Shown here piece after piece: positions 1-8,352 of a stretch of DNA of 64,000 bases (positions are counted from its first letter, which is position 1; every line of letters begins with the position of its first letter). Origin of the DNA: DATFBY01 sp035253585 (GTDB lineage: Bacteria; Gemmatimonadota; Gemmatimonadetes; Gemmatimonadales; Gemmatimonadaceae); NCBI GenBank assembly GCA_035253585.1, contig DATFBY010000055.1, positions 1 through 64,000 on the forward strand, in the 5' to 3' direction. The notes beneath the pieces were generated by a model. The model did not search any database. It worked only from the letters and a program-made list of their open reading frames with translations, and was not told where the DNA came from. A program made the translations under genes and the position numbers.

Positions 1-1
1 C

Positions 2-160
2 CACGTTGAGCTCATCGAGTGGCTGGTCGAGGACTACGGTTTCGGTAAGTGGGACGCATACGCACTTCTGGGCCAGGTGGCTGAGAGTAGTATTGCCAAC
101 GTGGTCGATCCACTCTATTCCGTGGTGGCGAAGTTTCCGAAACGATTCTTGCCGAAATGA
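2..160 (+). CDS. Acetamidase/formamidase family protein, C-terminal end (partial)
   Basis: The frame is already open at base 2 and ends at the TGA at 158-160, leaving 52 codons of a gene that began upstream. The visible residues follow the C-terminal pattern of the FmdA/AmdA acetamidase-formamidase family: a Tyr-Gly loop, then WDAYALL, a helix ending in NVVDP, and a final PKRF. In that family this segment packs on the beta-sandwich core and holds no catalytic residues. These enzymes hydrolyse short amides to ammonia and the carboxylic acid in the cytoplasm. The assignment rests on a short stretch without catalytic motifs, so it is moderate. The next gene is convergent and ends 36 bases away. 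Confidence 0.55.
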   Translation, partial: HVELIEWLVEDYGFGKWDAYALLGQVAESSIANVVDPLYSVVAKFPKRFLPK

Positions 161-196
161 ACTGAAAAGCGGATGCCGCAGTTGCAGTTCTTGCGT

Positions 197-2863
197 CTAA
201 CCATCTCCGCGCAATGCAAGCATCGGATCCGCTTTCGTTGCTCTCCGCGCCGGGATCGCGCTGGCGATCACGGCGACCAGCGCCATGAGCGCCGCGATCG
301 CAGCGAATGTGGCGGGGTCGTGGGCGCTCACGTCGAAGAGCAGTGTCGACAACGACCGCGTCAGCGCGAGGGCACCGGCGACGCCGATCGCCACCCCGGC
401 CAGTGTCATCGCCAGCGTGCGACCGACGACCGACGCGACCAGCGTACGGTTCGGCGCGCCGAGCGCGATCCGAATGCCGAGCTCGTGCATGCGTTGCCTG
501 ACGAGATACGACATCACGCCATAGACACCGATCGCCGCCAACATCAACGCGACCGCGGCGAACACGCCGAAGAGCACCAGTGCAAAGCGGCGGGTCGATG
601 TCGCCTGACGCATCAGCTCATCCATTGCCACCACGTGAGGAGGCGGCAGACGAGAGTCCGTCGTAGCGACGATCTCGCGCAGACCCATCGAAAGCGCCGC
701 TGCATCGCCGCCCTTGATGAGCACCGCCATGGCGCGCTGCGGGCGAGCGAGCGCCGAGAAGTAGATCATCGGCCGGACTTCGGGCGCCTCGAGACTCTGG
801 TAGCGTGCGTCGCCCACCACGCCGACCACGGTGTACACGTCCCCCTCCACCAGATCACCAACGCGCATCCGCCCGCCAATGGGATCCTCGTTCGGCCAAT
901 GGCGCCGCGCGAGTGACTCGCTGATGAGCACTACTGGTGGCGCGCCGACTCGATCGGCTTCGGTGAATGCACGACCACGCACGACGGGAATCCCGAGCGT
1001 CTTCAAGTACCCGGGAGTGATGACGCGGAAATCCGCGTCAGGCGCCTGATCGCGCGAGGCGACGGGCCGATCGACGCGCGCGAATACGTTCCCGGTATTG
1101 GGGCCGGCGAAGGGCGCGCTGCTCACTGCTTCCGCCGAGGCAACGCCTGGAATCGACCGCACACGCTCGAGTAGCGTCTCGTAAAAGCGCGCGCTCTGCT
1201 CGGCGTCAGGATACGAGGGCTCGGGCAGCCGAAGCTGGACGACGGACACCTCGCGGGAATCGAAACCCACGTCGACCGACTGCAAGCGCGCAAAGCTCCG
1301 CATCAGCAATCCGGCGCCGATGAGCAGCACCAGTGAGAGCGACACCTGGGCGATGACCAGAGCCGCTCGAATGCCACGGCCGATTCCCACTTCGCCGGCG
1401 CCGCGTCCCCCCTCCTTGAGCGTTTCTCCGATGTCGGGGCGCGAAGCGCGAAACGCGGGCACCAGCCCGAAGAGAAGGCCGCTTCCAACCGCTAACGCCG
1501 CGGTGAAGAGCAAGACCGGCGCGTCGAGGTGAACGTCCTCCAGCCGCGGCACGCTACTCTCGCCATAGCGGCGGAGCAGGGCGATGCCGCCATACGCGAG
1601 CACGAGCCCTGCTGCGCCGGCGAGAACGGCCAGCACCGTGCTCTCGGTCAGCAGCTGCCTGACGATGCGCCCTCGCGTCGCTCCGATCGCAACGCGCAGC
1701 GCGATCTCGCGGCCTCGGCCCGCCGCGCGCGCGAGCTGAAGGTTGGCGGCGTTCGAGCAGGCGATCAGCAGCACGAATCCTACGACGCCGAGCAGGAGCG
1801 TTACGGCACGGCGGAATTGCGTGCCGACGACCATTGTCGGAACGGACATGATGTTGACGGACCACGACGCATTGGTCTCGGGATGATCGCGCGCGAGGTT
1901 GGCGGCGACGATGTTCATGCGACCGCGAGCCTCGTCGAGCGTTGTGCCCGGCGCCAGCCGCGCGAGAACGCGCAGGTAACGGTTGGAGTGATCGTCGTCG
2001 GCAGTGGCGAGGGACAACGGCGTCCATATCCGAGCCGGCGTTCCAGGAATTACGAAGCGTGGTGGCATGACGCCGACGATCATCGTGCTCACGTCGTCGA
2101 GAGTCACGCGCGATCCGATGAGGGAACTATCCGAGCCGAAGCGAGCGCTCCAGAGCTCATGGCTCATCACCGCCACCGGCGGCGCGTCGGGGCTCGCGTC
2201 TTCCTCGAGCAGCGGCCGCCCGTGCAGCGCGCTCGTGCCCAGGAGCGGAAAGATGTCTGGGGTGACGGCGGTTGCGTCTACTGCTTCCGGGTCGCCGCCT
2301 TTGGCGATCGTACCTTCGTGCTGGCGCTCGAACGCCGCTGTGCCGGAGAAGACACCGTTCGTCGCCCGCCACACACGATAGTCGGCGGGCGACACGGAGA
2401 AGAACTCGAGTCCCCGCGCATCGTTCTTCGACCAGAGCCTAACGAGTGCGTCGGCATCGCGGAACGGGAGTGGGCGCAGCAGCACGCCGTAGGCAACGCT
2501 GAAGACGGCGGAATTGATCCCGATCCCGATCGCCATGGTGAGCACGATGACCACCGCGAAGACGGGGTTCTTGGCGATCGTGCGCGTGGCGAAGCGAAGA
2601 TCTTGCTTCAATGCGTCCAGCCGATCCGCTCGCTGACGAAGCGCGACACGCTCGCGTCCCAGCGTCCGACATTCGTCGCGCACTTCGGCGTAGTTCCCGA
2701 AACGCTTCATTGTTGCCTCCCTGGCGGCCGGCTCGCTCCAGCCGGCGCGGACCAGTTCGTCGATTCGCATTTCGATGTGGAAGGCCAGCTCGTCGTCGAC
2801 ATCGCGCACGGGATCGACGCCCCAGAAGCGTTGGTAGCGACGGAGAAAGGACTTGGCGCGCAT
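197..2863 (-). CDS. ADOP-type ABC permease (duplicated MacB/FtsX permease), copy 1
   Basis: This 888-residue inner-membrane protein has the full ADOP (Acidobacterial duplicated orphan permease) layout. A soluble prefix domain covers about residues 1-75, with DDELAFHIEMRIDELV in its helix. A first transmembrane helix follows near 95-115, then a MacB-like periplasmic core, three helices around the FtsX motif LLIACSNAANLQLARA (about 365), and a second core plus FtsX domain ending near 885 (ALGAPNRTLV about 810). The family resembles MacB permeases but has no fused or adjacent ATPase. The substrate is unknown; export or envelope stress functions are inferred by analogy. It lies 12 bases downstream of a PadR gene on the same strand, so the two are probably co-transcribed. 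The ATG at 2863 fits the prefix domain start. Confidence 0.9.
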   Translation of the reverse strand: MRAKSFLRRYQRFWGVDPVRDVDDELAFHIEMRIDELVRAGWSEPAAREATMKRFGNYAEVRDECRTLGRERVALRQRADRLDALKQDLRFATRTIAKNPVFAVVIVLTMAIGIGINSAVFSVAYGVLLRPLPFRDADALVRLWSKNDARGLEFFSVSPADYRVWRATNGVFSGTAAFERQHEGTIAKGGDPEAVDATAVTPDIFPLLGTSALHGRPLLEEDASPDAPPVAVMSHELWSARFGSDSSLIGSRVTLDDVSTMIVGVMPPRFVIPGTPARIWTPLSLATADDDHSNRYLRVLARLAPGTTLDEARGRMNIVAANLARDHPETNASWSVNIMSVPTMVVGTQFRRAVTLLLGVVGFVLLIACSNAANLQLARAAGRGREIALRVAIGATRGRIVRQLLTESTVLAVLAGAAGLVLAYGGIALLRRYGESSVPRLEDVHLDAPVLLFTAALAVGSGLLFGLVPAFRASRPDIGETLKEGGRGAGEVGIGRGIRAALVIAQVSLSLVLLIGAGLLMRSFARLQSVDVGFDSREVSVVQLRLPEPSYPDAEQSARFYETLLERVRSIPGVASAEAVSSAPFAGPNTGNVFARVDRPVASRDQAPDADFRVITPGYLKTLGIPVVRGRAFTEADRVGAPPVVLISESLARRHWPNEDPIGGRMRVGDLVEGDVYTVVGVVGDARYQSLEAPEVRPMIYFSALARPQRAMAVLIKGGDAAALSMGLREIVATTDSRLPPPHVVAMDELMRQATSTRRFALVLFGVFAAVALMLAAIGVYGVMSYLVRQRMHELGIRIALGAPNRTLVASVVGRTLAMTLAGVAIGVAGALALTRSLSTLLFDVSAHDPATFAAIAALMALVAVIASAIPARRATKADPMLALRGDG

Positions 2864-2875
2864 GGTGGGCGTCGC

Positions 2876-3217
2876 TCAGGCCGGCTGCTTGGTGGCATTG
2901 ACCACTTTGCTGATCGCCGCCGAATAGAGCGCCCAGCTCTCGGTTTCGGCGCGGAGCGCACGACGGCCGTCCGCGGTGAGCGAATAGAACTTGGCCTGCC
3001 GGTTGTTCTCGGAAACGCCCCAGCTCGGCTCGATCAGCCCTTTGTTCTCGAGGCGGTGGAGTGCTGGGTAGAGCGAGCCTTCCTCGACGCTCAGAGCGTC
3101 GTCGGTGGTGTCCTCAATCCATTTGGCGATGGCGTAACCGTGCATGGGTCCCCAGGATAGCGTCTTGAGGATCAGGAGCTCGATCGCCCCTCGTTTGAAC
3201 GGCAGCTCGGTCGCCAT
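2876..3217 (-). CDS. PadR family transcriptional regulator (partner of ADOP copy 1)
   Basis: A 113-residue winged-helix repressor of the short PadR type: LLILKTLSWGPMHGYAI at the N-terminus, then EEGSLYPALHRLENKGLI as recognition helix and wing, and a C-terminal dimerisation helix. I chose the ATG at 3217 because AGGGGAAG sits just upstream. A TTG eight codons earlier is also in frame but less likely. The gene is first in a two-gene unit with the ADOP permease, so it probably autoregulates that unit in response to a ligand. The octamer ATACCTAG (3259-3266) lies upstream and recurs as CTAGGTAT upstream of the 51.8 kb PadR. Family assignment is firm; ligand and targets are not known. Confidence 0.9.
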   Translation of the reverse strand: MATELPFKRGAIELLILKTLSWGPMHGYAIAKWIEDTTDDALSVEEGSLYPALHRLENKGLIEPSWGVSENNRQAKFYSLTADGRRALRAETESWALYSAAISKVVNATKQPA

Positions 3218-3224
3218 GGGCCCT

Positions 3225-3248
3225 TCCCCTTGATTTGACAAGGGAAGG
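3225..3248. promoter_or_regulatory. Imperfect inverted repeat in the PadR leader
   Basis: CTTCCCCTTG and CAAGGGAAGG flank a six-base spacer, forming an imperfect palindrome around the Shine-Dalgarno region of the divergent PadR gene. It could be a PadR operator or an RNA stem masking the ribosome site. No experiment or homologous operator supports either reading; only the symmetry is seen. Confidence 0.3.
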
Positions 3249-3410
3249 ATAGGCGTTGATACCTAGATTTGCAAGGGGTCTTTGCCGGATCGCCGAAACG
3301 CGAAAGGAAGGGTGGGACTGGCCTGAAATGCCAAGGAATCGCATGTTGTGTCGGCTGTAACCGGGCGCCATCCACCCCCACCCCCACCATCGGGATTCGG
3401 AGTTCAGTCG

Positions 3411-4859
3411 ATGTGTAGCTGCCTTGCGGCCGCGCTCAGTGCGCTGTCGTTGTTCGCTGCGGTCGTTGCGCCGCCTGCGCTGTCGCAACACCACTCGCAC
3501 GACAAGCCGCCAACTGCGCCCGTCAAGCCGGCGCGAGCCATCAAGCCGGGTCCGGCGGTTCTCCAGAACATCTCACGCGCGCCTAACACGGTAGAGGTGT
3601 CGCTCACCGCGACGCCGGCGCGCCTCTCGATCGCGCCGAACACCGTTACCGATGCGTACGCCTACAACGGACGCATTCCGGGGCCGACGCTCGAGGTGCG
3701 CGAGGGCGATCGCGTCATCGTCCACTTCACGAACTTGCTTCCGGTGGCGACGACGGTTCACTGGCACGGCGTGCATTTGCCATTCATCTCGGATGGCAGT
3801 CCACTCCATCCTGTCGCGCCAGGCGATAAGCGCGAATACGTGTTCACGGTGCGGCCGGGAACGGCAGGAACGTACTGGTACCATCCGCATCCACACCACA
3901 GCACGGGGTATCAGGTCGGCAAAGGTCTCTACGGCGCGATGATCGTGCGCGCGCCTAACGATCCGCTCGAAGGAATTCCCGAGAAGTTGATCGTGCTGTC
4001 GGACAATCGCATCCTGCCGGACGGCTCGCTCGACACGCCGGATCCACACTCGATTCCGGGCCGCATCGACCGAGAGAACGGGCGCGAGGGAAGTCTGCTT
4101 CTGGCGAACGGGCGCGTCATGCCGACGCTCACCATTCGGAGCGGCGAAGTGCAGCGTTGGCGCGTGATCAACGCGTCGGCGGCGCGCGTCTATAGACTCT
4201 CACTCGCCGGGCACACATTCCTACACGTCGGAACCGACGGCGGGCTGTTCGAGAAGCCGGTAGAAGTCAAGGAAATTCTGGTGGCCGGTGCCGAGCGGGT
4301 CGAGCTGTTGGTGCGCGGTACAGGGAAGCCGGGCGAGCAGTTCACACTTCAGACGTTGCCGTACGATCGCTACATCCCGCAGACGCGCCCAAAGGACTGG
4401 AGCGGGGCGCGCGACGTCCTCACGCTCAAGTACAGCGCCGACCCACCGCTGGCGGCGCGCGCGATACCGGCGACGTTGCGCCCGATCCCGGTGCTCGACA
4501 CCGCCAGCGCGACGGCGACGCGCGTGATGGTGCTGACGCAAGGGCTCATCAACGGGCAGATGATGGACACGATGCGCGTGGACGTCAGCACCTCGTTAGG
4601 CGCCACCGAGATCTGGCAGGTCGAGAACCTCGTGGGGATGGACCACCCGTTTCACCTGCACGGGTTTCAGTTCCAGGTCATCGACCGCGATGGCGTGCCG
4701 GAGCCGTTCCGAGCGTGGAAAGATGTGGTGAACGTGCCGAAGCACTCGATGGCGCGCTTCATCGTGCGCTACGACAACTACCCCGGAAAGTGGATGTTCC
4801 ACTGCCACATCCTTGATCACGAGGATCACGGGATGATGGGCATTCTCGAGGTCAAATGA
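3411..4859 (+). CDS. Multicopper oxidase, secreted
   Basis: A 482-residue three-cupredoxin oxidase that would oxidise a metal ion or phenolic substrate and reduce oxygen to water in the periplasm. All four copper-binding signatures are visible: HWHGVH, WYHPHPHHS, HPFHLHGF and the C-terminal HCHILDHEDHGMM, which gives the type 1 Cys, His and Met ligands and the trinuclear histidines. The ATG at 3411 starts a convincing signal peptide (hydrophobic stretch ending at PPALSQ). An in-frame GTG at 3348 would add 21 Pro-rich residues and is less likely. A His-rich segment follows the signal peptide. The gene overlaps or abuts a cytochrome c gene, suggesting that the two act in one periplasmic redox step. 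Substrate specificity cannot be told from the sequence. Confidence 0.92.
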   Translation: MCSCLAAALSALSLFAAVVAPPALSQHHSHDKPPTAPVKPARAIKPGPAVLQNISRAPNTVEVSLTATPARLSIAPNTVTDAYAYNGRIPGPTLEVREGDRVIVHFTNLLPVATTVHWHGVHLPFISDGSPLHPVAPGDKREYVFTVRPGTAGTYWYHPHPHHSTGYQVGKGLYGAMIVRAPNDPLEGIPEKLIVLSDNRILPDGSLDTPDPHSIPGRIDRENGREGSLLLANGRVMPTLTIRSGEVQRWRVINASAARVYRLSLAGHTFLHVGTDGGLFEKPVEVKEILVAGAERVELLVRGTGKPGEQFTLQTLPYDRYIPQTRPKDWSGARDVLTLKYSADPPLAARAIPATLRPIPVLDTASATATRVMVLTQGLINGQMMDTMRVDVSTSLGATEIWQVENLVGMDHPFHLHGFQFQVIDRDGVPEPFRAWKDVVNVPKHSMARFIVRYDNYPGKWMFHCHILDHEDHGMMGILEVK

Positions 4860-4870
4860 GAGGATCGCAC

Positions 4871-5533
4871 ATGACGAAATGGCTGAGCTGGTCGAGACGC
4901 TCCACTCGTATCGTCGCCACGGGCCTGTCGATGCTCGCCGTGGCCGCGATCGCCATTGCGGGGAGAGATCTTTCGGCCGATGAGGATGCGGTCGACGACC
5001 AGGTGCTTCGTGGACGCAACTTGCTTCTCAACCACGGTTGCGCGGACTGTCATGGAGGTGGTCCAAATCCGGCGGCAAAGGGATATCTCTCCGGCAACCG
5101 CGACAGCACGACCGAGTTCGTGATCGGCCCATTCCGCACTCGCCCGCGGAATCTCACTCCCGACAATCTCACGGGCCTCGGCCGATTCAGCGAGCGGCAG
5201 ATCTTCAACGCGCTCCGTTATGGGTTGCGACCGGGGGAGACGCCCGACGTCGACATCACATCCAACGTTCCAGGGAAGGGAAATTTCCCGGCACAGCCCA
5301 AGTATTTGGCGCCGCCGATGCCGTGGCCGGCGTTCCGTCACATGCCTGACGACGAGCTGAAGGCGATCGCGGCGTATCTCAAGCGCGGCGTGAAGCCGGT
5401 GAGCAACAAAGTGAAAGACAGCGACGGACCGCCGGACTTCTGGGCCAGCGCGTACACCGAAGAGAAGATCGGCGCGTATCCCGCGAAGCCGTTCCCGACG
5501 GAAAACGAGCAGCAAACGCAGTCGCGACCGTAG
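4871..5533 (+). CDS. Secreted c-type cytochrome, single heme
   Basis: A 220-residue periplasmic or membrane-anchored cytochrome c. One heme site, CADCH, lies about 50 residues in, after an N-terminal hydrophobic segment; a Met-Pro stretch (APPMPW, near residue 155) is the likely axial ligand, followed by the usual DDELKAIAAYLKRG helix. Two starts are possible. ATG 4856 overlaps the oxidase stop codon by four bases, which suggests translational coupling. ATG 4871 has GAGAGG at good spacing, and I prefer it. The domain resembles cytochromes that serve as electron carriers for membrane dehydrogenases. Direct coupling to the multicopper oxidase is an inference from the operon. Confidence 0.88.
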   Translation: MTKWLSWSRRSTRIVATGLSMLAVAAIAIAGRDLSADEDAVDDQVLRGRNLLLNHGCADCHGGGPNPAAKGYLSGNRDSTTEFVIGPFRTRPRNLTPDNLTGLGRFSERQIFNALRYGLRPGETPDVDITSNVPGKGNFPAQPKYLAPPMPWPAFRHMPDDELKAIAAYLKRGVKPVSNKVKDSDGPPDFWASAYTEEKIGAYPAKPFPTENEQQTQSRP

Positions 5534-5540
5534 GACGAGG

Positions 5541-5617
5541 CATCGAGATTCGAGATTCGAGATTGGAGATTCGCGACGACACACCGAATCTCGAATCTCG
5601 AATCTCGAATCTCGATG
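5541..5617. repeat. Heptamer-arm hairpin element A (GATTCGA units)
   Basis: Direct 7-bp repeats (CGAGATT) on the left and their inverted copies (AATCTCG) on the right form one hairpin bounded by CATCGAG and CTCGATG. The left arm has one variant unit (TTGGAGATT). It lies 7 bases after the cytochrome stop codon, so it may end transcription or stabilise the 3' end of the mRNA. Related elements occur at seven or eight other gene ends in this window. Confidence 0.8.
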
Positions 5618-5677
5618 TCCTGCAGGCACGCCGACGCAAGCGCACGCTGTCGGAATGGCAATTGCTTCTCGCAGACA

Positions 5678-5698
5678 CGGCCGATCGTTGATCGGCCG
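5678..5698 (+). promoter_or_regulatory. Perfect 9-bp hairpin upstream of the DUF6496 gene
   Basis: CGGCCGATC and GATCGGCCG are separated by GTT, giving a tight stem-loop ten bases before the unusually strong Shine-Dalgarno TAAGGAGG (5708-5715). It lacks a T-tract, so an attenuator or mRNA 5' stabiliser is as likely as a terminator. Confidence 0.4.
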
Positions 5699-5719
5699 GT
5701 CTCACGTTAAGGAGGAGCG

Positions 5720-5986
5720 ATGGCAGCCAGAAAGTCGGGCCGAAAATCGGGACGTCGGCGTTATGGGCGCGGTGCGTCGAAGAGTGTGGAGAGCGCGATG
5801 CGTCGCCGCAAACGCGGAACGTTGCGGAGCGGTAAGGGTGGTCGGGGTGGAAAGGTAAAGAGCCGGAAGCAGGCGATTGCGATCGGTTTGTCCGAAGCGC
5901 GGAAGAAGGGAGCGAAGGTGCCGCGAAAGAGATCGTCGCGGAAACGTGCATCACGCTCCTCCGGTCGCAAGCGTTCATCACGCTGA
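5720..5986 (+). CDS. Small very basic DUF6496-like protein
   Basis: An 88-residue protein made almost entirely of Arg, Lys, Ser, Gly and Ala, with one conserved patch, AIAIGLSEARKKGAKVP (about residues 51-67). That patch is the hallmark of the DUF6496 family of small basic proteins. The net charge suggests nucleic-acid binding, like a histone-like or plasmid-associated protein, but no function is established. TAAGGAGG five bases before the ATG is one of the best ribosome sites in the window and implies high expression. Neighbours (a small membrane protein and a polyphosphate kinase) hint at a stress setting. Confidence 0.8.
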   Translation: MAARKSGRKSGRRRYGRGASKSVESAMRRRKRGTLRSGKGGRGGKVKSRKQAIAIGLSEARKKGAKVPRKRSSRKRASRSSGRKRSSR

Positions 5987-6056
5987 CAGGCGAGCCGGCG
6001 ACACACGCTCCTGTCGTGTGCACGGGCCATGAGTGCACGAGTCAATGGTAGGAAGC

Positions 6057-6365
6057 ATGTCGCTTCGCCGTCTCGCAAACCTGTTCTTCGGCGCCGGGCT
6101 CACGCTCGGCGCCGCAGCCATCGTCGGATACTATTTCGATCTGATCCCAGCGCTGCCGCCGTCTGTCTTGAAGCTCGCCATTGTGAAGTTGGCCATCATC
6201 GGAGCACTAGGGTTGATCGGCTTCGGCGCGCTGTTGGCCCGCATTGGGTCGGAGAAGGATCGCGGAATCGCAGATCCGCGCGAGACATCGCAGCTTCCTG
6301 AGCCAGCTCCACCCTTGGACGTTCTGGAGCGTCGCGAGCGATCGCACGAACGCGAGCGACGCTAG
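6057..6365 (+). CDS. Small membrane protein of unknown function
   Basis: A 102-residue protein with two predicted transmembrane helices: LANLFFGAGLTLGAAAIVGY (about 5-24) and the LAIVKLAIIGALGLIGFGAL stretch (about 36-58). A charged, Arg/Glu-rich cytoplasmic tail follows. The ATG at 6057 is preceded by TAGGAAG; the earlier in-frame GTG (6033) and ATG (6045) lack a good site. I do not recognise a named family. It sits 50 bases before the polyphosphate kinase gene on the same strand, so co-transcription is likely. Confidence 0.7.
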   Translation: MSLRRLANLFFGAGLTLGAAAIVGYYFDLIPALPPSVLKLAIVKLAIIGALGLIGFGALLARIGSEKDRGIADPRETSQLPEPAPPLDVLERRERSHERERR

Positions 6366-6414
6366 CGTACTCGGTCTGCGACCAGGCCATCCCAATCCTA
6401 CACAACCGTCAGCG

Positions 6415-7212
6415 ATGAAGCTCAAACCCGTCCGCGCGAAGAAGGATATCGCGCTCGATGATGACGACGCTGCGCTCGACACGGGGAAGTCGGAGAAGGA
6501 GCTCGAGCGTGCGACGGAGAAGCAGGTCAGGCGCATCGCGGAGTTGCAGCCGGTGTTCTACGCCGATGCGCGCTATGCTCTGCTGATCGTTCTGCAAGGG
6601 CGTGACGCATCCGGCAAGGACGGAGTGATCCGCAAGGTTTTCACGGCGGTGAACCCGCAAGGCTGCGCGATCTCGAGCTTCAAGCGGCCGACCGAGCTCG
6701 AGCTGCATCACGACTTTCTCTGGCGCATCCATCACCAGATTCCGCCGCGCGGAATGATCGGCATCTTCAATCGCTCACATTACGAGGACGTCATCGTCCC
6801 GGTCGTGCGCGAGACGCTGCCGAAGAAAACGGTTGCCGCGCGCTACGAGCAGATCAACGACTTCGAGCGCATGCTCACAGCGAACGACGTCGTGATACTC
6901 AAGTTCTTTCTCCACGTCTCGCGCGACGAGCAGAAGAAGCGGCTTCAGGAGCGTCTGGAGAATCCGAGCAAGAATTGGAAGTTCAATCCGGGCGACCTCG
7001 ACGATCGTAAGAACTGGAACAAGTTCACCAAGGCATACGAAACCATGCTCGAGGAGACGAGCACCCCCGACGCGCCCTGGTACATCGTTCCCGCCGACGA
7101 CAACGACACGCGCAATCTCCTCATCGCGCGGACGATCGCCGACACGCTGGATGATCTGGAGCTGGAGTTTCCGAAGATCGATGCGGAGTTGAAGAAGGTG
7201 AAAATCGAGTAG
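6415..7212 (+). CDS. ppk2: Polyphosphate:nucleotide phosphotransferase, PPK2 family
   Basis: A 265-residue kinase of the PPK2 family, which moves phosphate between polyphosphate and nucleotides (AMP, ADP, GDP) in the cytoplasm. The Walker A loop is GRDASGKDG (about residue 63), the Walker B/lid region is IGIFNRSHYEDV (about 120-131), and a Lys-rich lid (KKRLQERLENPSKNWKFNPGDL) follows. NPQGC and the PTELELHHDFLWR stretch match the short single-domain class III members that phosphorylate both AMP and ADP. Length agrees with that class. The ATG at 6415 fits the family start; the long upstream extension in the same frame is out-of-family. It ends next to a heptamer repeat array containing a terminator. 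Confidence 0.92.
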   Translation: MKLKPVRAKKDIALDDDDAALDTGKSEKELERATEKQVRRIAELQPVFYADARYALLIVLQGRDASGKDGVIRKVFTAVNPQGCAISSFKRPTELELHHDFLWRIHHQIPPRGMIGIFNRSHYEDVIVPVVRETLPKKTVAARYEQINDFERMLTANDVVILKFFLHVSRDEQKKRLQERLENPSKNWKFNPGDLDDRKNWNKFTKAYETMLEETSTPDAPWYIVPADDNDTRNLLIARTIADTLDDLELEFPKIDAELKKVKIE

Positions 7213-7222
7213 CAGCGAGGAT

Positions 7223-7366
7223 CGAGATTCGAGATTCGAGATTCGAGATTCGAGATTCGAGATTCGAGATTCGAGATTCGAGATTCGAGATTCGCGTGAG
7301 CCAAAACGAAAAACGCTCCCGGCCGTTCGCCGGGAGCGTTTTCCCAATCTCGAATCTCGAATCTCG
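7223..7366. repeat. Heptamer-arm hairpin element B, expanded left arm
   Basis: The left arm has ten perfect tandem copies of CGAGATT (7223-7292). The right arm has only three inverted copies, AATCTCG (7346-7366). A canonical bidirectional intrinsic terminator lies between them (7310-7342). It separates convergent genes. The 10:3 imbalance suggests recent expansion by replication slippage. Confidence 0.9.
7310..7342. terminator. Bidirectional intrinsic terminator between convergent genes
   Basis: AAAACGCTCCCGG (7310-7322) pairs over 13 bases with CCGGGAGCGTTTT (7330-7342) around a seven-base loop. With T-runs on both strands it can stop the plus-strand ppk2 transcript and the minus-strand 7371-7754 transcript. 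It is nested inside heptamer element B. Confidence 0.92.
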
Positions 7367-7370
7367 ATTC

Positions 7371-7754
7371 CTACCTTATGTCTTTCGTCCCGCGCACATT
7401 CGGATTCATCTCGTTCGCCATCCGATCCTTGGCGACGCGATCCGAGTGGCCGGTCATGCGGTCCCACGCGTCACGCACGGCGGCCTTGATCTCCTGCCAC
7501 TTCGATTGTGACTTGCCGCGTGCGGTGTCCCAACCACGCTCGAGATCCGTCTCCACGTCATCCCACGCGCGGCCCGAGTACCGTGTCGCCGACTCCCAAC
7601 CATAATGATACGCCGGCTGATAGTACTCATACCCACGATCGGCCGCGTAATAGGGGCGCGTCACCGAATGCTCGCGCCAATAGCGATCCTCGTCCGCCCA
7701 GGTCGGCACCCGGTCGTTGGCCTCGCTCATTTTCCTGGTTACTTCGTCTGCCAT
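7371..7754 (-). CDS. Aromatic-rich acidic hypothetical protein
   Basis: A 127-residue soluble protein rich in Tyr, Trp, Asp and Arg. It has a central repeat-like segment of alternating Y, W and G (RPYYAADRGYEYYQPAYHYG, about 35-54) and a C-terminal helix around AVRDAWDRMTGHSDR. Similar stress-related proteins occur in soil bacteria, but I cannot name a family. AGGAGG seven bases before the ATG at 7754 fixes the start and predicts strong translation. The gene converges on ppk2 with the terminator between them. A desiccation or osmotic role would be a guess. Confidence 0.7.
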   Translation of the reverse strand: MADEVTRKMSEANDRVPTWADEDRYWREHSVTRPYYAADRGYEYYQPAYHYGWESATRYSGRAWDDVETDLERGWDTARGKSQSKWQEIKAAVRDAWDRMTGHSDRVAKDRMANEMNPNVRGTKDIR

Positions 7755-7842
7755 AAAACCTCCTAGCACCGCGAGTCACAACGCGCGGGCCGCAAGGTAC
7801 GTACCCACTGCCGGTTTTGCGCTGCAGAACTATCCTTCGCCG

Positions 7843-8352
7843 ATGACCTCTACGCGACCTGAAGTGTGGCTCCGCGGTCCGCTAGCGGACATTCCGTCAC
7901 TCCTACAGCCCGTCGCACACTCGCTCCTGCAGTGCGCCGAGGAAGTGCGCGCGACGCTGCCGCGGCTGGACGAAGCGGAGCTGCGTCTCAATCCGGGCAA
8001 CGCAGCGACGGCCGAGTATCACCTCCGCCACGCCATCAACAGCCTCGACCGCCTCTTTACGTACGCGCGTGGCCAGCAGCTCTCCGAGACGCAGCTCGCG
8101 GCGTTGAAAGCGGAGTCGGCGCCAGGAACCGAATCCTCGAACGAGCTCGTTGCGGCCTTCGATCAAGCAGTCGAGCGCGCACTCCAGCAGCTGCGCGCTA
8201 CGTCGGAATCGACGCTCCTCGAGGTGCGCCATGTGGGCCGCGCGCGGCTCCCCTCGACTGTCATCGGCCTCTTGTTTCACGCCGCCGAGCATACGCAGCG
8301 GCATGTTGGACAGCTCGTGACGACGGCTCGAATCGTTAGGCACCGGGCGTGA
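7843..8352 (+). CDS. DinB-like metal-dependent helical protein
   Basis: A 169-residue four-helix-bundle protein of the DinB/YfiT superfamily. The metal-site histidines are placed as expected: one in EYHLRHAINSLDRL (about 60) and two in HAAEHTQRHVGQL (about 147-159). Members include thiol-dependent transferases and many proteins of unknown role. The ATG at 7843 matches the domain start. The stop codon overlaps the GTG start of the MOSC gene by four bases, so the two are translationally coupled; both families handle thiol or sulfur chemistry, which may be why they are paired. Confidence 0.82.
   Translation: MTSTRPEVWLRGPLADIPSLLQPVAHSLLQCAEEVRATLPRLDEAELRLNPGNAATAEYHLRHAINSLDRLFTYARGQQLSETQLAALKAESAPGTESSNELVAAFDQAVERALQQLRATSESTLLEVRHVGRARLPSTVIGLLFHAAEHTQRHVGQLVTTARIVRHRA

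Noticed and set aside
1529..3160. 543-codon plus-strand frame
   Set aside because: It is the antisense shadow of ADOP copy 1 and its PadR gene in GC-rich DNA; no ribosome site or family match.
7223..7366. Tandem repeats resembling a CRISPR array
   Set aside because: Units are 7 bp with no spacers and no cas genes are nearby; the arrays are inverted around a loop.
6945..7467. Reading frames encoding ISNLESR-type peptides over the heptamer arrays
   Set aside because: They are translations of 7-bp tandem repeats, a known source of spurious proteins, and overlap ppk2 on the other strand.
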